From: Maribacter stanieri | Lineage (GTDB): Bacteria; Bacteroidota; Bacteroidia; Flavobacteriales; Flavobacteriaceae | Assembly: GCF_900112245.1 (NCBI RefSeq) | Contig: NZ_FOYX01000003.1 | Coordinates: 669,967-733,966 of the forward strand | Length of the DNA stretch: 64,000 nt | Direction: 5' to 3' | In this document: piece by piece, positions 43,329 to 52,283 of the stretch | Layout of the letters: the number at the start of each line of letters is the position of its first letter | How positions within the stretch are numbered: position 1 is the stretch's first letter | Position numbers and translations under genes: made by a program | Notes under the pieces: model-generated | What the model was told of the DNA's origin: nothing | Databases searched by the model: none | The model's input: the letters and a program-made list of their open reading frames with translations, nothing else

Positions 43329-44192
43329 CTAGAATTGCTTGTTTCTGAACTCTTTAGGAGATAAATTCATGTTCTTTTTAAAGAACTTGGTAAAATTAGT
43401 GAGTTCGTCAAAACCGGCATCAAAAGCAATTTCTTTAAAGCTTTTATGTGTACTGACAATAGCTCTCTTAATTTCTAATACTACATAATTATCAATGAAA
43501 GTTTTGGCAGTATTCAAAGTGAATTCTTTCACTACCTCATTAAGGTGCTTTGTTGTAATTGAAAGCATTTCTGCATAATCTTTTACATTTCTAGTTTTTA
43601 TATAATTCTCTTCTACTAAATTTTTAAACGTAATGAATACGGGATAGTGTTTTGAGTTGTTCTGTTCTGTATGGGTGCGAGAATTACGCTCTAATCGTAA
43701 TAAATATAAATCTATTAAAGCTGCGACAATATTTATTTGAGCAAAGGTATTAGTGTTTCTAAGCTCTAAACTCAGCTCCTTTAAAAAGTCTTCGTTAAGA
43801 GATTCATTATTAGAGATAGGAGAGGTAATATGGTAATTATACAGATGAGAAATAATAGCTATAGAAGATTTTGAAAAATGATTTAATACAAAATCTTCGG
43901 TAAAAATTAATAGGAAACCTTCATAGTCTGCATCTTTCTGAAATGCATGTATTTGCCCTTTTGCAATTTTAAGTACCGTACCTTTTTCCAAAGGATATTC
44001 TTTTAAATCTATAGTGTGTTTTCCTGTTCCTTTTGTAACAATCAATAAGGCGAAAAAATGAATTCTATGAGATAGGGTGGGGTCATGGTCTGCCATCTCA
44101 GGTATTCTTGCGAATAACTCCGTTAGAACCAAACACTCAAAATCTTTTGTGTTATCATGACCTTGAAACGATATGTTAGGAATTTCTTTCAA
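43329..44192 (-). CDS. AraC-family transcriptional regulator
   Basis: A 287-residue protein with an N-terminal cupin-like sensing domain (about 40-130; LLIVTKGTGKHTIDLKEYPLEKG) and C-terminal double helix-turn-helix (about 190-285; RNVKDYAEMLSITTKHLNEVVKE, then SHKSFKEIAFDAGFDELTNFTKFFKKNMNLSPKEFR). It lies about 100 bp upstream of the ABM/SnoaL lipoprotein gene on the same strand, which makes that gene and its downstream neighbour likely targets. Confidence 0.92.
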   Translation of the reverse strand: MKEIPNISFQGHDNTKDFECLVLTELFARIPEMADHDPTLSHRIHFFALLIVTKGTGKHTIDLKEYPLEKGTVLKIAKGQIHAFQKDADYEGFLLIFTEDFVLNHFSKSSIAIISHLYNYHITSPISNNESLNEDFLKELSLELRNTNTFAQINIVAALIDLYLLRLERNSRTHTEQNNSKHYPVFITFKNLVEENYIKTRNVKDYAEMLSITTKHLNEVVKEFTLNTAKTFIDNYVVLEIKRAIVSTHKSFKEIAFDAGFDELTNFTKFFKKNMNLSPKEFRNKQF

Positions 44193-44367
44193 ATAGAATT
44201 CAAATTTATCATGGAAAAATAACTAATGTATTAAGTTAATCCTTGTAATTTATAATTAACAAAGCTTAAATAATTTACCATAACCTCCAACTATAAAATA
44301 AACAGCTGAATTATAAAGCTTAATAGTATTATGAATAGCGACCACATATCTACAATTTAATATCAGG

Positions 44368-45539
44368 TTAAAGTTGTATTCTAGTGCCATCTGCTTTAGC
44401 TCTATAATATATATGGTCATTGATATATAAACCTTCAGAGTTTTTGCTTGGCCAATTTTTATTATAATCCTTTGGGTGTTTCACATCAATGGCAATTACT
44501 TTTCCATTAAAATATTTTTTAGGTTTCCACTGAATGGTATGACCAACTATAACTGTTTTTGCTTTAAACTTATGTAAACCAACTTCAATATCTTCTTGGG
44601 ATAAATCATCTTTGAAATAACCGCGATACCAACTAATACCTTTTTTGGTTGAAATTATTAATTGTTCGAGGTTTTTCTCTGGTTTAGGAAAATAAGAATG
44701 GTAATAATTTTTTCTATTTAATTGGTTTACCTGCTCTATTGAAACATCGTAATCAGCAATCTCTGGATGTATACCGCCATGCACAAATAGATTACCATTT
44801 ATACGTTCTATGGTATTCTTACTTGCCATCCAACGGCCAATGAAAGATTGTTGGTCAAAAAGGTTATGATGTTGTTTACCTAATATTGATGCAACACTGT
44901 AATATTTATAGGATGCCGACTGATATTTTCCTTGCATATTATACAGTTCATGATTTCCTAAAATAAAATGGACATGACCTCCGTAATTCTTTGCATCTTG
45001 TTCTAGCTTATAAATAAACCAAAGAACGTTGGTAGTCGAATATCCTCTATCTACAAAATCGCCCACAAGAACCAGATGTCCTTTGCCAAAAGACCAATTT
45101 AAATTTTCATTGATAACTTTATTCTCAATTAAAAAATCTCTAAACGTTTTATACCCACTTTCAATATCTGAAATTGCTAGTATTGGTTCACCATCATCAT
45201 ATACACTTTTAGGTATTTCAATATTTGGTGATATGGTAAATTGAAAACTGGTAGAGTCTAATGGAAAAAAACTACTGCCTTAATATCGTCGTCTGTTTTA
45301 TATTCTTTTTTATTTAAGTAAAAACCATCTGTTTTATTCCCTTTAATGTAATTAACGTTTACAATACTATCATTTTGATAGAAAACGTACGGACCTTCAT
45401 TTTGTAAATTAGTACTTAATTCATTTGTTCCATAGCCCATACTGCCATGCAATGAAACCACTATAATTATTCCTATTAACAAAAGAGTAATTAGGGTTAT
45501 AAAAATGTGTTTTAAATAGCGAATGATTCTTAGTTTCAT
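44368..45539 (-). pseudogene. Frameshifted calcineurin-like metallophosphoesterase
   Basis: Two minus-strand frames, 45539-45258 (N-terminal, one membrane helix at about 8-30) and 45257-44368, join into one protein if one T is added, or two removed, in a run of seven T (A-run 45265-45271 on the plus strand). The restored junction reads IKAVVFFPLDSTSFQFTI. The second part holds ISDIESGYKTFRDFL, VGDFVDRGYS, ILGNHELYN, VHGGIHPEI and VGHTIQW, the usual metallophosphoesterase motifs, although DIES replaces the normal D-x-H(G). As written the gene is broken; a sequencing error or slipped-strand switching in the run are alternatives. Confidence 0.8.
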
Positions 45540-45743
45540 GATTATTAATTTAACTGTTCGTTTTTTGATGAGTTCAAAAATCGACAGTATGCATGCTTTT
45601 AAATAATATATGTGATGAATGGCAGCTGAGGAGTGATGTATAAAATCTTAAATCATTTTTGACGAACGTTTATTAGTTAAATACTTTATAAACCTAAATT
45701 ATAGCCGTTTGTCACAATTAATTAGTTGGTATTAAGATTCTAC

Positions 45744-45751
45744 TACTTTTG
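45744..45751 (+). promoter_or_regulatory. TANNTTTG -7 element at the LytS-type kinase gene
   Basis: TACTTTTG matches the -7 consensus and lies 5 bp before the ATG at 45756. A TTG sits at 45726-45728. If used, the mRNA would begin at or near the start codon (leaderless). Confidence 0.35.
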
Positions 45752-45755
45752 TAAA

Positions 45756-46571
45756 ATGATACCATTCTTAAAGAACAATAATTGGTTTGTAATTAAATTT
45801 ATCATTGCCATTAGTATTTTAATACCCTTAGGCATTTTAACCTATGAGTTTATTGTTTTAGGAAATGAATCTGTAGTGTTTTTGGCTAATTATCCGTTAG
45901 CAATTAGTATTATAATAATTGTTTATTATTCTATAATTATTGTGTCCATCATAGTATGGTTAATATCAAAATTACTGGCACTCTTGACTCTTAAAAATGA
46001 AATGCGTAAGATTGAAATTTTACACTTACAGAGTCAGGTGAATCCTCATTTTTTCTTTAATATGCTAAACACGGTTTATGGACTTGTTGATCAAGATACC
46101 GACAAAACAAAAAAATTGATTTTAAAACTATCTGAAGTAATGCGATATAGCATTTATGAAGGAGATAAAATGACAGTAACTATAGAAGAAGAAGTTAACT
46201 ACATCCATAATTTTATTGAATTGCAAAAAATAAGATATCATAAGACTATAGATGTCAAGTTCACAACTCATATTGAAAAGAATATATCAATAACTCCGTT
46301 AATGCTCATTATGCTAGTGGAAAATGCGTTTAAGCATGGTGTTGAAAATTTAAGAGAGAATGCGTATGTTCATATAACACTAAAGGTTGATGATCATAAA
46401 ATGATTTTTGAAATAGAAAATAATTTTGATGAAAGTGAACCTCCCCAAAAAGAGGGAATAGGTTTATCAAATCTAAAAAGACGTTTAAAATTAGTGTATC
46501 CTAAAATGCATGAATTAACAATTGCTTCACATTCCGGAAAATACAAAGCACAACTACTAATACAATTATGA
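45756..46571 (+). CDS. LytS/YesM-type sensor histidine kinase
   Basis: 271 residues from ATG 45756 (MIPFLKNN); an in-frame TTG at 45726 would add ten residues lacking family support. Two membrane helices (about 10-35 and 47-72) are followed by the His_kinase region with LQSQVNPHFFFNML (phospho-acceptor His98) and a C-terminal HATPase (VENAFKHGVENL, GIGLSNLKRRL). There is no large extracytoplasmic sensor. The stop overlaps the LytTR regulator ATG by 4 bp. Confidence 0.92.
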   Translation: MIPFLKNNNWFVIKFIIAISILIPLGILTYEFIVLGNESVVFLANYPLAISIIIIVYYSIIIVSIIVWLISKLLALLTLKNEMRKIEILHLQSQVNPHFFFNMLNTVYGLVDQDTDKTKKLILKLSEVMRYSIYEGDKMTVTIEEEVNYIHNFIELQKIRYHKTIDVKFTTHIEKNISITPLMLIMLVENAFKHGVENLRENAYVHITLKVDDHKMIFEIENNFDESEPPQKEGIGLSNLKRRLKLVYPKMHELTIASHSGKYKAQLLIQL

Positions 46572-47263
46572 TAACGTATTTGATAATTGATGATGAACCA
46601 ATAGCTCATGATATCGTTAAAGGTTATTGTGACATGCTTCCTAATATGAAATTAATGAAGCATTGTTATGATGCATTAGAAGCTTTAGAATATTTGCGAA
46701 AGCATACAGTTCATTTAATATTTTTGGATTTGAATATGCCTAAGTTAAAAGGTTTTGAGTTTCTAAAAACACTATCGGTGCCACCAAAAGTTATTGTAAC
46801 CACTGCTTATCAAGAACATGCCCTTGAAGGTTATGAATTAAACATTATAGATTATCTATTAAAACCCTTTTCGTTTGAACGTTTTTTAAAAGCTTTAAAT
46901 AAAGCTACGTTACCAGTAAATGAAGTATTAAATCCGAAAATAGATTTAACTGAGGATGAACGAATTTTTTTATATAGTGATAAGAAGCATTACCAAGTTA
47001 AGGTATCAGATATTAAGTATGTAGAGGCTGCTGGAAATTATACCAAGGTGGTTCTAATTAAGAGTCAGTTGATTGTAAGAGAAAAATTATCCAATGTTTT
47101 AAATCTACTTTCGCCAGATATGTTCATACAGGTTCATAAATCATTTATCGTAGCAAAATTACATATCGAAATTATTGAAGGAAATAGAATAATTATACAA
47201 GGTCAACAGATTCCAATAGGTAGAATGTACAAAGAAAAGGTACTAAGCAGTCTAGATTTGTAA
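46568..47263 (+). CDS. LytTR-family response regulator
   Basis: A 231-residue regulator with a receiver domain (Asp54 in IFLDLNMPKLKG; Lys in YLLKPFS) and C-terminal LytTR DNA-binding domain (about 135-231; KVSDIKYVEAAGNYTKVV, then FIQVHKSFIVAKLHIEII). It overlaps the kinase gene by 4 bp, so the pair is a classic LytS/LytR system. Targets cannot be seen. Confidence 0.95.
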   Translation: MITYLIIDDEPIAHDIVKGYCDMLPNMKLMKHCYDALEALEYLRKHTVHLIFLDLNMPKLKGFEFLKTLSVPPKVIVTTAYQEHALEGYELNIIDYLLKPFSFERFLKALNKATLPVNEVLNPKIDLTEDERIFLYSDKKHYQVKVSDIKYVEAAGNYTKVVLIKSQLIVREKLSNVLNLLSPDMFIQVHKSFIVAKLHIEIIEGNRIIIQGQQIPIGRMYKEKVLSSLDL

Positions 47264-47312
47264 CTTTCATAGCATACTTAATACCATTTGCAAAAAAATA
47301 TATTAATTTATT

Positions 47313-48074
47313 CTAAAGCATTATTCCCCCAGAAGCCTCTATGCGTTGACCGTTGATCCAACGTGCATCTTCGGTGCAAAGGAAGGCTACGATGCCGCCA
47401 ATATCCTCTGGCTCGCCAACGCGACCTAAAGCTGTATTTTGACTTATCAATGCTCGCTTTTTATCATTTTCTTTATTCTCACCACCACCAAAGTCTGTGG
47501 CTACAGCACCAGGTGCAACTACGTTTGCCCTGATTTTTCTATTGCTTAATTCTTTTGCCAAATATCTAGTGAATACATCTACAGCACCTTTCATACTTGC
47601 ATATGCCGATGAGCCAGGCAAAGAAACTCTTACTAGTCCAGATGAGATATTAATGATTCCGCCACCATCGGATAACAATGGTGCAGCTTGCTGACTTAGA
47701 AAATACACTCCCTTTATATGAATATTCATCATTTCATCAAAATCACTTTCAGTAGTTTCTAAGAATGGTTTATAAATTCCTGTTCCCGCATTATTTACGA
47801 GATAGTCTAACTTACCAGAATCATAATTTTCTTTTAAATAGGCAGCTATCTTTTCAAAGAAAGCTTTAAAGCTGGCAGTGTTTGTAGTATCTAGTTGAAA
47901 AGCAACTCCTTTATTTCCAAGTTTTTCAATTTCAGATACCACTTCAAGTGCGGCATCTTTATTAGCGTGATATGTTATAATAACATCCAGACCTTTTTCG
48001 GCGATTTTCAATGCCATGTTTTTTCCTAATCCGCGGCTACCGCCAGTAACCAAAGCAATTTTATTTGTAGACAT
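47313..48074 (-). CDS. Classical SDR oxidoreductase
   Basis: A 253-residue short-chain dehydrogenase: TGGSRGLGKN (10-19), NNAG near 90, catalytic Ser in INISSG and Tyr-x3-Lys in SAYASMKGAV, then a C-terminal GEPEDIGGIVAFLCT with the SGG end. NAD(P)-dependent; substrate unknown. It is a single gene, convergent with the LytTR regulator gene (49 bp between the ends). Confidence 0.92.
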   Translation of the reverse strand: MSTNKIALVTGGSRGLGKNMALKIAEKGLDVIITYHANKDAALEVVSEIEKLGNKGVAFQLDTTNTASFKAFFEKIAAYLKENYDSGKLDYLVNNAGTGIYKPFLETTESDFDEMMNIHIKGVYFLSQQAAPLLSDGGGIINISSGLVRVSLPGSSAYASMKGAVDVFTRYLAKELSNRKIRANVVAPGAVATDFGGGENKENDKKRALISQNTALGRVGEPEDIGGIVAFLCTEDARWINGQRIEASGGIML

Positions 48075-48192
48075 AATTCTATGAAACTTTAAATCTTTTT
48101 AGTGTAATCATTCGCTTTTACTAAAGTATTAAAAATGATAACTAAGCGTATTTAGATTACGTTATTCTTATATTAAAATTGAGAGTCCATAA

Positions 48193-48930
48193 TTATGTTT
48201 TTGGATCTTTTCTAAATAATTCTATGACATCGAAAACAAGTACGCAGAAAACTACCCAAATGAATCCGGCAATAAATCCGCCAGCAATATCTGAAGGAAA
48301 ATGGACTCCCAGGTAAATTCTACTTATACCAATACTTAATATTAGTAGCATTAGTATAACTATTAAAGCATATTTTATGACCTTATGAATCTTGAATTTG
48401 GTAACCAGAAAGATTAAGAATCCATAAAACGCCATAGCGCTCATGGCATGACCGCTTGGGTAACTTAATGTTTCAACGGAAACTAAATGTTCTATACCAG
48501 GTCTTGCTCGGTCAATAAATCGCTTTAACATCATATTAGATACAGTCGCCAACGCCAGAACCAAAGTAGCTTGTACCACATATTTCCATCGTTTAAAAAC
48601 CAATAACGATAGCAACAAAAATATGACCAATACTATTAAATACCCATATACATCACCAACGTTGGTCATAAATTTAAAGTAACTAGTAAGGTTAGGGGAA
48701 CGATAAGAAATAACATAGTCTGTTATTGTCGTATCATAGGTTGCCAATAGGTCTGTTTTTAATGTTTCGGTTAATTCTATAAATAAATTAATTCCACCAA
48801 CAACAACTATTAACGCGACTATTACTGTAATTACATAAGGCAGCGTTGTATTGTATTGGTTAAGTTTATTCGCTAGAAATTCTCGTAGCGTTTTAATTAA
48901 ACTAAATAAAGTTTGTTTCATGCCAAGCAT
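48193..48930 (-). CDS. PAP2-family membrane phosphatase
   Basis: A 245-residue membrane protein with about six helices. The PAP2 signature is complete: KRFIDRARPG, SYPSGHAMS and SRIYLGVHFPSDIAGG. The family dephosphorylates lipid phosphates such as undecaprenyl pyrophosphate or phosphatidic acid. The ATG at 48921 (MKQTLF) is an alternative start. It stands alone. Confidence 0.92.
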   Translation of the reverse strand: MLGMKQTLFSLIKTLREFLANKLNQYNTTLPYVITVIVALIVVVGGINLFIELTETLKTDLLATYDTTITDYVISYRSPNLTSYFKFMTNVGDVYGYLIVLVIFLLLSLLVFKRWKYVVQATLVLALATVSNMMLKRFIDRARPGIEHLVSVETLSYPSGHAMSAMAFYGFLIFLVTKFKIHKVIKYALIVILMLLILSIGISRIYLGVHFPSDIAGGFIAGFIWVVFCVLVFDVIELFRKDPKT

Positions 48931-49104
48931 CCTAAATTAGTTGTAAACATAGTAGATATTGACTATAACTAGTGTTTCATATAAATTGATAAATAGCTCG
49001 ATTGAGTTAATTTGACGGATTAAGCACCAGCCAGCTAGTAATCATATTTGGTAAGGTAGGCACTGAAACCTTATCTTTATACCATAATAGAATTGTTAGA
49101 AATT

Positions 49105-49947
49105 ATGAAATCACCCAATTGGAAAACTGCCATAGAATTTGATGATATTACCTATAAAAAATGTGACGGAGTCGCCCGTATTGCATTTAACAGACCTAAT
49201 GTTAGAAATGCTTTTAGACCTCATACCACAAGTGAGTTAATTAAAGCTTTTTATGATGCACAGGAAGATACTTCCATAGGTGTAGTTTTACTTTCTGCGG
49301 AAGGTCCTTCTACCAAAGACGGAATTTGGTCTTTTTGTAGTGGTGGTGATCAAAAGGCTAGGGGAGAAAAAGGGTATGTTGGACAAGATGGGCAACATCG
49401 ATTAAATATACTTGAGGTTCAACGAATGATTCGTTTTATGCCTAAAGTGGTTATTTGTGTGGTACCAGGATGGGCAGTAGGTGGCGGACATAGTTTGCAC
49501 GTAGTGTGCGATATGTCTTTAGCTAGTAAAGAATATGCGATTTTTAAACAAACAGATGCAGATGTTACCAGTTTTGATGGTGGCTATGGTTCTGCATATT
49601 TAGCGAAAATGGTGGGTCAGAAAAAAGCTCGTGAAATCTTTTTCTTAGGCAGAAACTATTCTGCACAAGACGCTTTTGAAATGGGGATGGTAAATGCCGT
49701 AATACCACATGATGAGTTGGAAGATACCGCCTTTCAATGGGCACAAGAGGTTTTAGAGAAATCTCCAATCTCCATTAAAATGTTGAAGTTCTCAATGAAC
49801 CTAACCGATGATGGTATGGTTGGGCAACAAGTATTTGCTGGTGAAGCAACACGATTGGCATATATGACCGAAGAAGCTAAAGAGGGTAGAAATGCATTCT
49901 TAGAAAAACGTAAACCAAATTTCGGTAAAGATAATTGGCTACCGTAA
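49105..49947 (+). CDS. menB: 1,4-dihydroxy-2-naphthoyl-CoA synthase
   Basis: About 280 residues from ATG 49105 (MKSPNWKTA), preferred over an upstream TTG at 49093. Crotonase fold with the MenB features FNRPNVRNAFRPHT, GIWSFCSGGDQKARG, VVPGWAVGGGHSLHVVCD, FKQTDADVTSFDGGYGS and the C-terminal GRNAFLEKRKPNF. It performs ring closure of O-succinylbenzoyl-CoA in menaquinone synthesis. No other men gene is adjacent. It is followed by a strong terminator. Confidence 0.96.
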   Translation: MKSPNWKTAIEFDDITYKKCDGVARIAFNRPNVRNAFRPHTTSELIKAFYDAQEDTSIGVVLLSAEGPSTKDGIWSFCSGGDQKARGEKGYVGQDGQHRLNILEVQRMIRFMPKVVICVVPGWAVGGGHSLHVVCDMSLASKEYAIFKQTDADVTSFDGGYGSAYLAKMVGQKKAREIFFLGRNYSAQDAFEMGMVNAVIPHDELEDTAFQWAQEVLEKSPISIKMLKFSMNLTDDGMVGQQVFAGEATRLAYMTEEAKEGRNAFLEKRKPNFGKDNWLP

Positions 49948-49950
49948 GTG

Positions 49951-49992
49951 GTTGTCAGTTGATGGTTGTCCGTTGATGGTTGTTCGTTGATG
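49951..49992 (+). repeat. Three tandem copies of a 14 bp unit
   Basis: GTTGTCAGTTGATG, GTTGTCCGTTGATG and GTTGTTCGTTGATG follow one another directly after menB. They differ by one or two bases. The same GGTTGTTCGT word also occurs at about 19277, another gene-free repeat zone. Confidence 0.8.
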
Positions 49993-50000
49993 GTGACTTT

Positions 50001-50034
50001 AAAAAAGTTCATTTTATTAAAAATGAACTTTTTT
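50001..50034 (+). terminator. Intrinsic terminator of menB
   Basis: A perfect 15 bp stem (AAAAAAGTTCATTTT / AAAATGAACTTTTTT) with an ATTA loop, ending in six T. It is placed 54 bp after the menB stop. Confidence 0.85.
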
Positions 50035-50035
50035 A

Positions 50036-50129
50036 GGCTAAAGGCTAAAGGCTAAAGGCTAAAGGCTAAAGGCTAAAGGCTAAAGGCTAAAGGCTAAAGG
50101 CTAAAGGCTAAAGGCTAAAGGCTAAAGGC
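50036..50129 (+). repeat. Tandem heptamer (GGCTAAA) repeated about 13.4 times
   Basis: The 94 bp are a perfect array of GGCTAAA without any substitution, so recent slippage is likely. It codes for nothing and starts right behind the menB terminator. The rest of the gap (50130-50361) shows no gene. Confidence 0.97.
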
Positions 50130-50361
50130 GCAACTGCCATCTGAATTACCCAAAACTAAAAAGAGTCTAATAAGTAAATATCAGACTCTTTTACGAGAAC
50201 ACTATATGAAAATGAAAAAATTTTAATTCGTTTTTAATAACACTGTAAATGTATAGATCATCTTGAGTTTCTTGAAACTATTGTTGCCATCTCGGGAGAT
50301 TCTGTTGTGAAAGTCTATGTAAATGTGGTATTGTTTTAAGAAAGTTAAAATTTTAACCCTT

Positions 50362-51696
50362 TCATCGAATAGATTGAATTATTTCTTTAAGTAGGGTATT
50401 GAACTGCTCGTCGGTTTGTTCTTTTGTTCCTGTACGTACCACAACCAAATCTTTTGAAGGGATTATGAATATGCGTTGACCTTGAAATCCGTTAACCGAA
50501 TATAGGTCAGTGGGAATGTCTTCATATTTACCTTCTGCATTCAACCAGAAATGTGCCCCATAAGTTCCGTTAGAATTTATAGTTGGTTTAGCTACATAGT
50601 CTGACCACGACTCTGAAAAAATGCGCTTACCGTTCCAATCACCTTTATTAAGATAAAGAATTCCGAATTTAGCCCAATCTCTGGTTGATGCCCATCCGTA
50701 TGATGACAAAATATAATTGCCAGATAAATCGGTCTCTAAAAGCATGGAGTTCATTCCTATTTTATCAATCAACGCTTTATATGGAAAGTCTAAATATTCT
50801 TGATGTGTAGCGAACTGCTCTCTTAGAATACCAGAAAGTAAATTGGTGGTACCAGAAGAATAGTTCCATACCTCAGTAGGTGCTGCAATCACATTTTTAT
50901 TGCGCTGTGCCAAGGCCATATCAGAATCTAAGAAAAGCATCTTTGTAACATCTGAAATTTTAAAATAATTTTCATCCCAAGCCAAGCCACTCTGCATTCT
51001 TAATAGGTGGTTAATGGTTATATTCCCTTTTGGATTCTTCATTCTAATCTCTTCAGAAAAAGGGGTGTCATTCATTTTAATCTTTCCTTCAAATTCTAAA
51101 ATTCCATATAGCGTAGCCAAAATACTTTTAGTCATAGACCAGCCAAGAATTTTTGTGTCTTTAGAAAATCCGCGTATGTAACGCTCTCCAATAATTTGAT
51201 TTTTATGAACCACTAATAGCGACTTTGTTTTTTGCTCAGGGTCATTGAACGCATTTACAAATGCTACTTCTAACTTATCATAATCTACATTCTCAAGTAT
51301 TGTATCAATAATTCCTTGATTTCCATATGGAAAGGGCAGGGTGTCTTTTTCAATAAATCTATTGGGTACAATATCAAAGTTGTGTTTTGGAAACTCCTTG
51401 TTGGTTAACACGGCACCTAAACCTTCTTTATAAACAGAAGTTCTAGGCATAAGACCAAAGACTGATGCTGTAGATGATTTATCAGCCTCAGATACTTCAC
51501 AATCAGACAAATTTATCAATGGCATTTCATCATGATCCACTGTAACATCCGTAGGGTCTCTATCTGCTATATTTACACTAGAAGCCATGTTTTTAGAAGC
51601 ATAGCCAGATATAAGGTTTAGCTTTGGATAGTTAAAATATACGGCAGCAATAATTCCAATTAATGCAATACCCAAAAGCAATTTTAGTTTCCTCAT
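50362..51696 (-). CDS. Serine hydrolase, class C beta-lactamase/penicillin-binding fold
   Basis: A 444-residue protein with one N-terminal membrane helix (about 5-22) and a beta-lactamase-like domain with SMTK (Ser187-Lys190), YSS (279-281) and a later HFWLN motif replacing KTG. It belongs to the 6-aminohexanoate hydrolase/esterase EstB-like group. Periplasmic and membrane-anchored. Substrate unknown; no antibiotic resistance role should be assumed. Confidence 0.85.
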   Translation of the reverse strand: MRKLKLLLGIALIGIIAAVYFNYPKLNLISGYASKNMASSVNIADRDPTDVTVDHDEMPLINLSDCEVSEADKSSTASVFGLMPRTSVYKEGLGAVLTNKEFPKHNFDIVPNRFIEKDTLPFPYGNQGIIDTILENVDYDKLEVAFVNAFNDPEQKTKSLLVVHKNQIIGERYIRGFSKDTKILGWSMTKSILATLYGILEFEGKIKMNDTPFSEEIRMKNPKGNITINHLLRMQSGLAWDENYFKISDVTKMLFLDSDMALAQRNKNVIAAPTEVWNYSSGTTNLLSGILREQFATHQEYLDFPYKALIDKIGMNSMLLETDLSGNYILSSYGWASTRDWAKFGILYLNKGDWNGKRIFSESWSDYVAKPTINSNGTYGAHFWLNAEGKYEDIPTDLYSVNGFQGQRIFIIPSKDLVVVRTGTKEQTDEQFNTLLKEIIQSIR

Positions 51697-51774
51697 TCTT
51701 ATTTTAATTTATAGGTAATTAGATGTGTTACAATTTGTTTTCTGAAAGTTTGGTACTGAATTATACGTGGTCGA

Positions 51775-52176
51775 TTATAATTTTTCCCATGTTTTATCTG
51801 AAGTAAGTCTAAAGCTGCCTATATGATTAAAGTTACATTCCTGAGGGGGTATCAAAGACAAAAATGTGCTCTCGTCCTTTGCTTTATATAAATGATATTC
51901 TTTGCCAACAATTGGCTCAAAACTAAACTTAGCACTGTACACTAAATTGTTATATTCAAAATTATCCATTAATTTCTTATACGAACTTTGTAATGCTTCA
52001 TACTCAGCCTTAAACTGATTATTAGCACTTACAATATGCGTATTCTTCCAAGAAGTTACATCTGGCGGAGTAATTTTGGGTGCTGATACTCCGGTTGCAA
52101 AAGGGGATAGTTTTCCGTGATATTCTTGAGTTTCCTCATTGAAAACTACATTATCTGGTTTTTTGTCTTTTTTCAT
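51775..52176 (-). CDS. DUF2452 domain protein
   Basis: A 133-residue soluble protein matching the DUF2452 pattern: LSPFATGVSAPKITPPDVTSWK at about 23-44 and KFSFEPIVGKEYHLYK, ending in a short beta C-terminus. No catalytic motif. Function unknown for the family. Confidence 0.8.
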   Translation of the reverse strand: MKKDKKPDNVVFNEETQEYHGKLSPFATGVSAPKITPPDVTSWKNTHIVSANNQFKAEYEALQSSYKKLMDNFEYNNLVYSAKFSFEPIVGKEYHLYKAKDESTFLSLIPPQECNFNHIGSFRLTSDKTWEKL

Positions 52177-52283
52177 AGCAATACAAATTTAAATAAAAGC
52201 CTTCATTTATCACTTGCGAGATTTTAAGGGTATAGGTATCTTCCATTCTTTAATTCTGTACACAATTAATCATTCTCTTATAA

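Noticed and set aside
50036..50129. CRISPR array
   Set aside because: The unit is 7 bp with no spacers and no cas genes are present; it is a simple tandem repeat.
50362..51696. Antibiotic-resistance beta-lactamase
   Set aside because: The SxxK/YSS fold is shared by many esterases and peptidases; there is no KTG motif and it is membrane-anchored.
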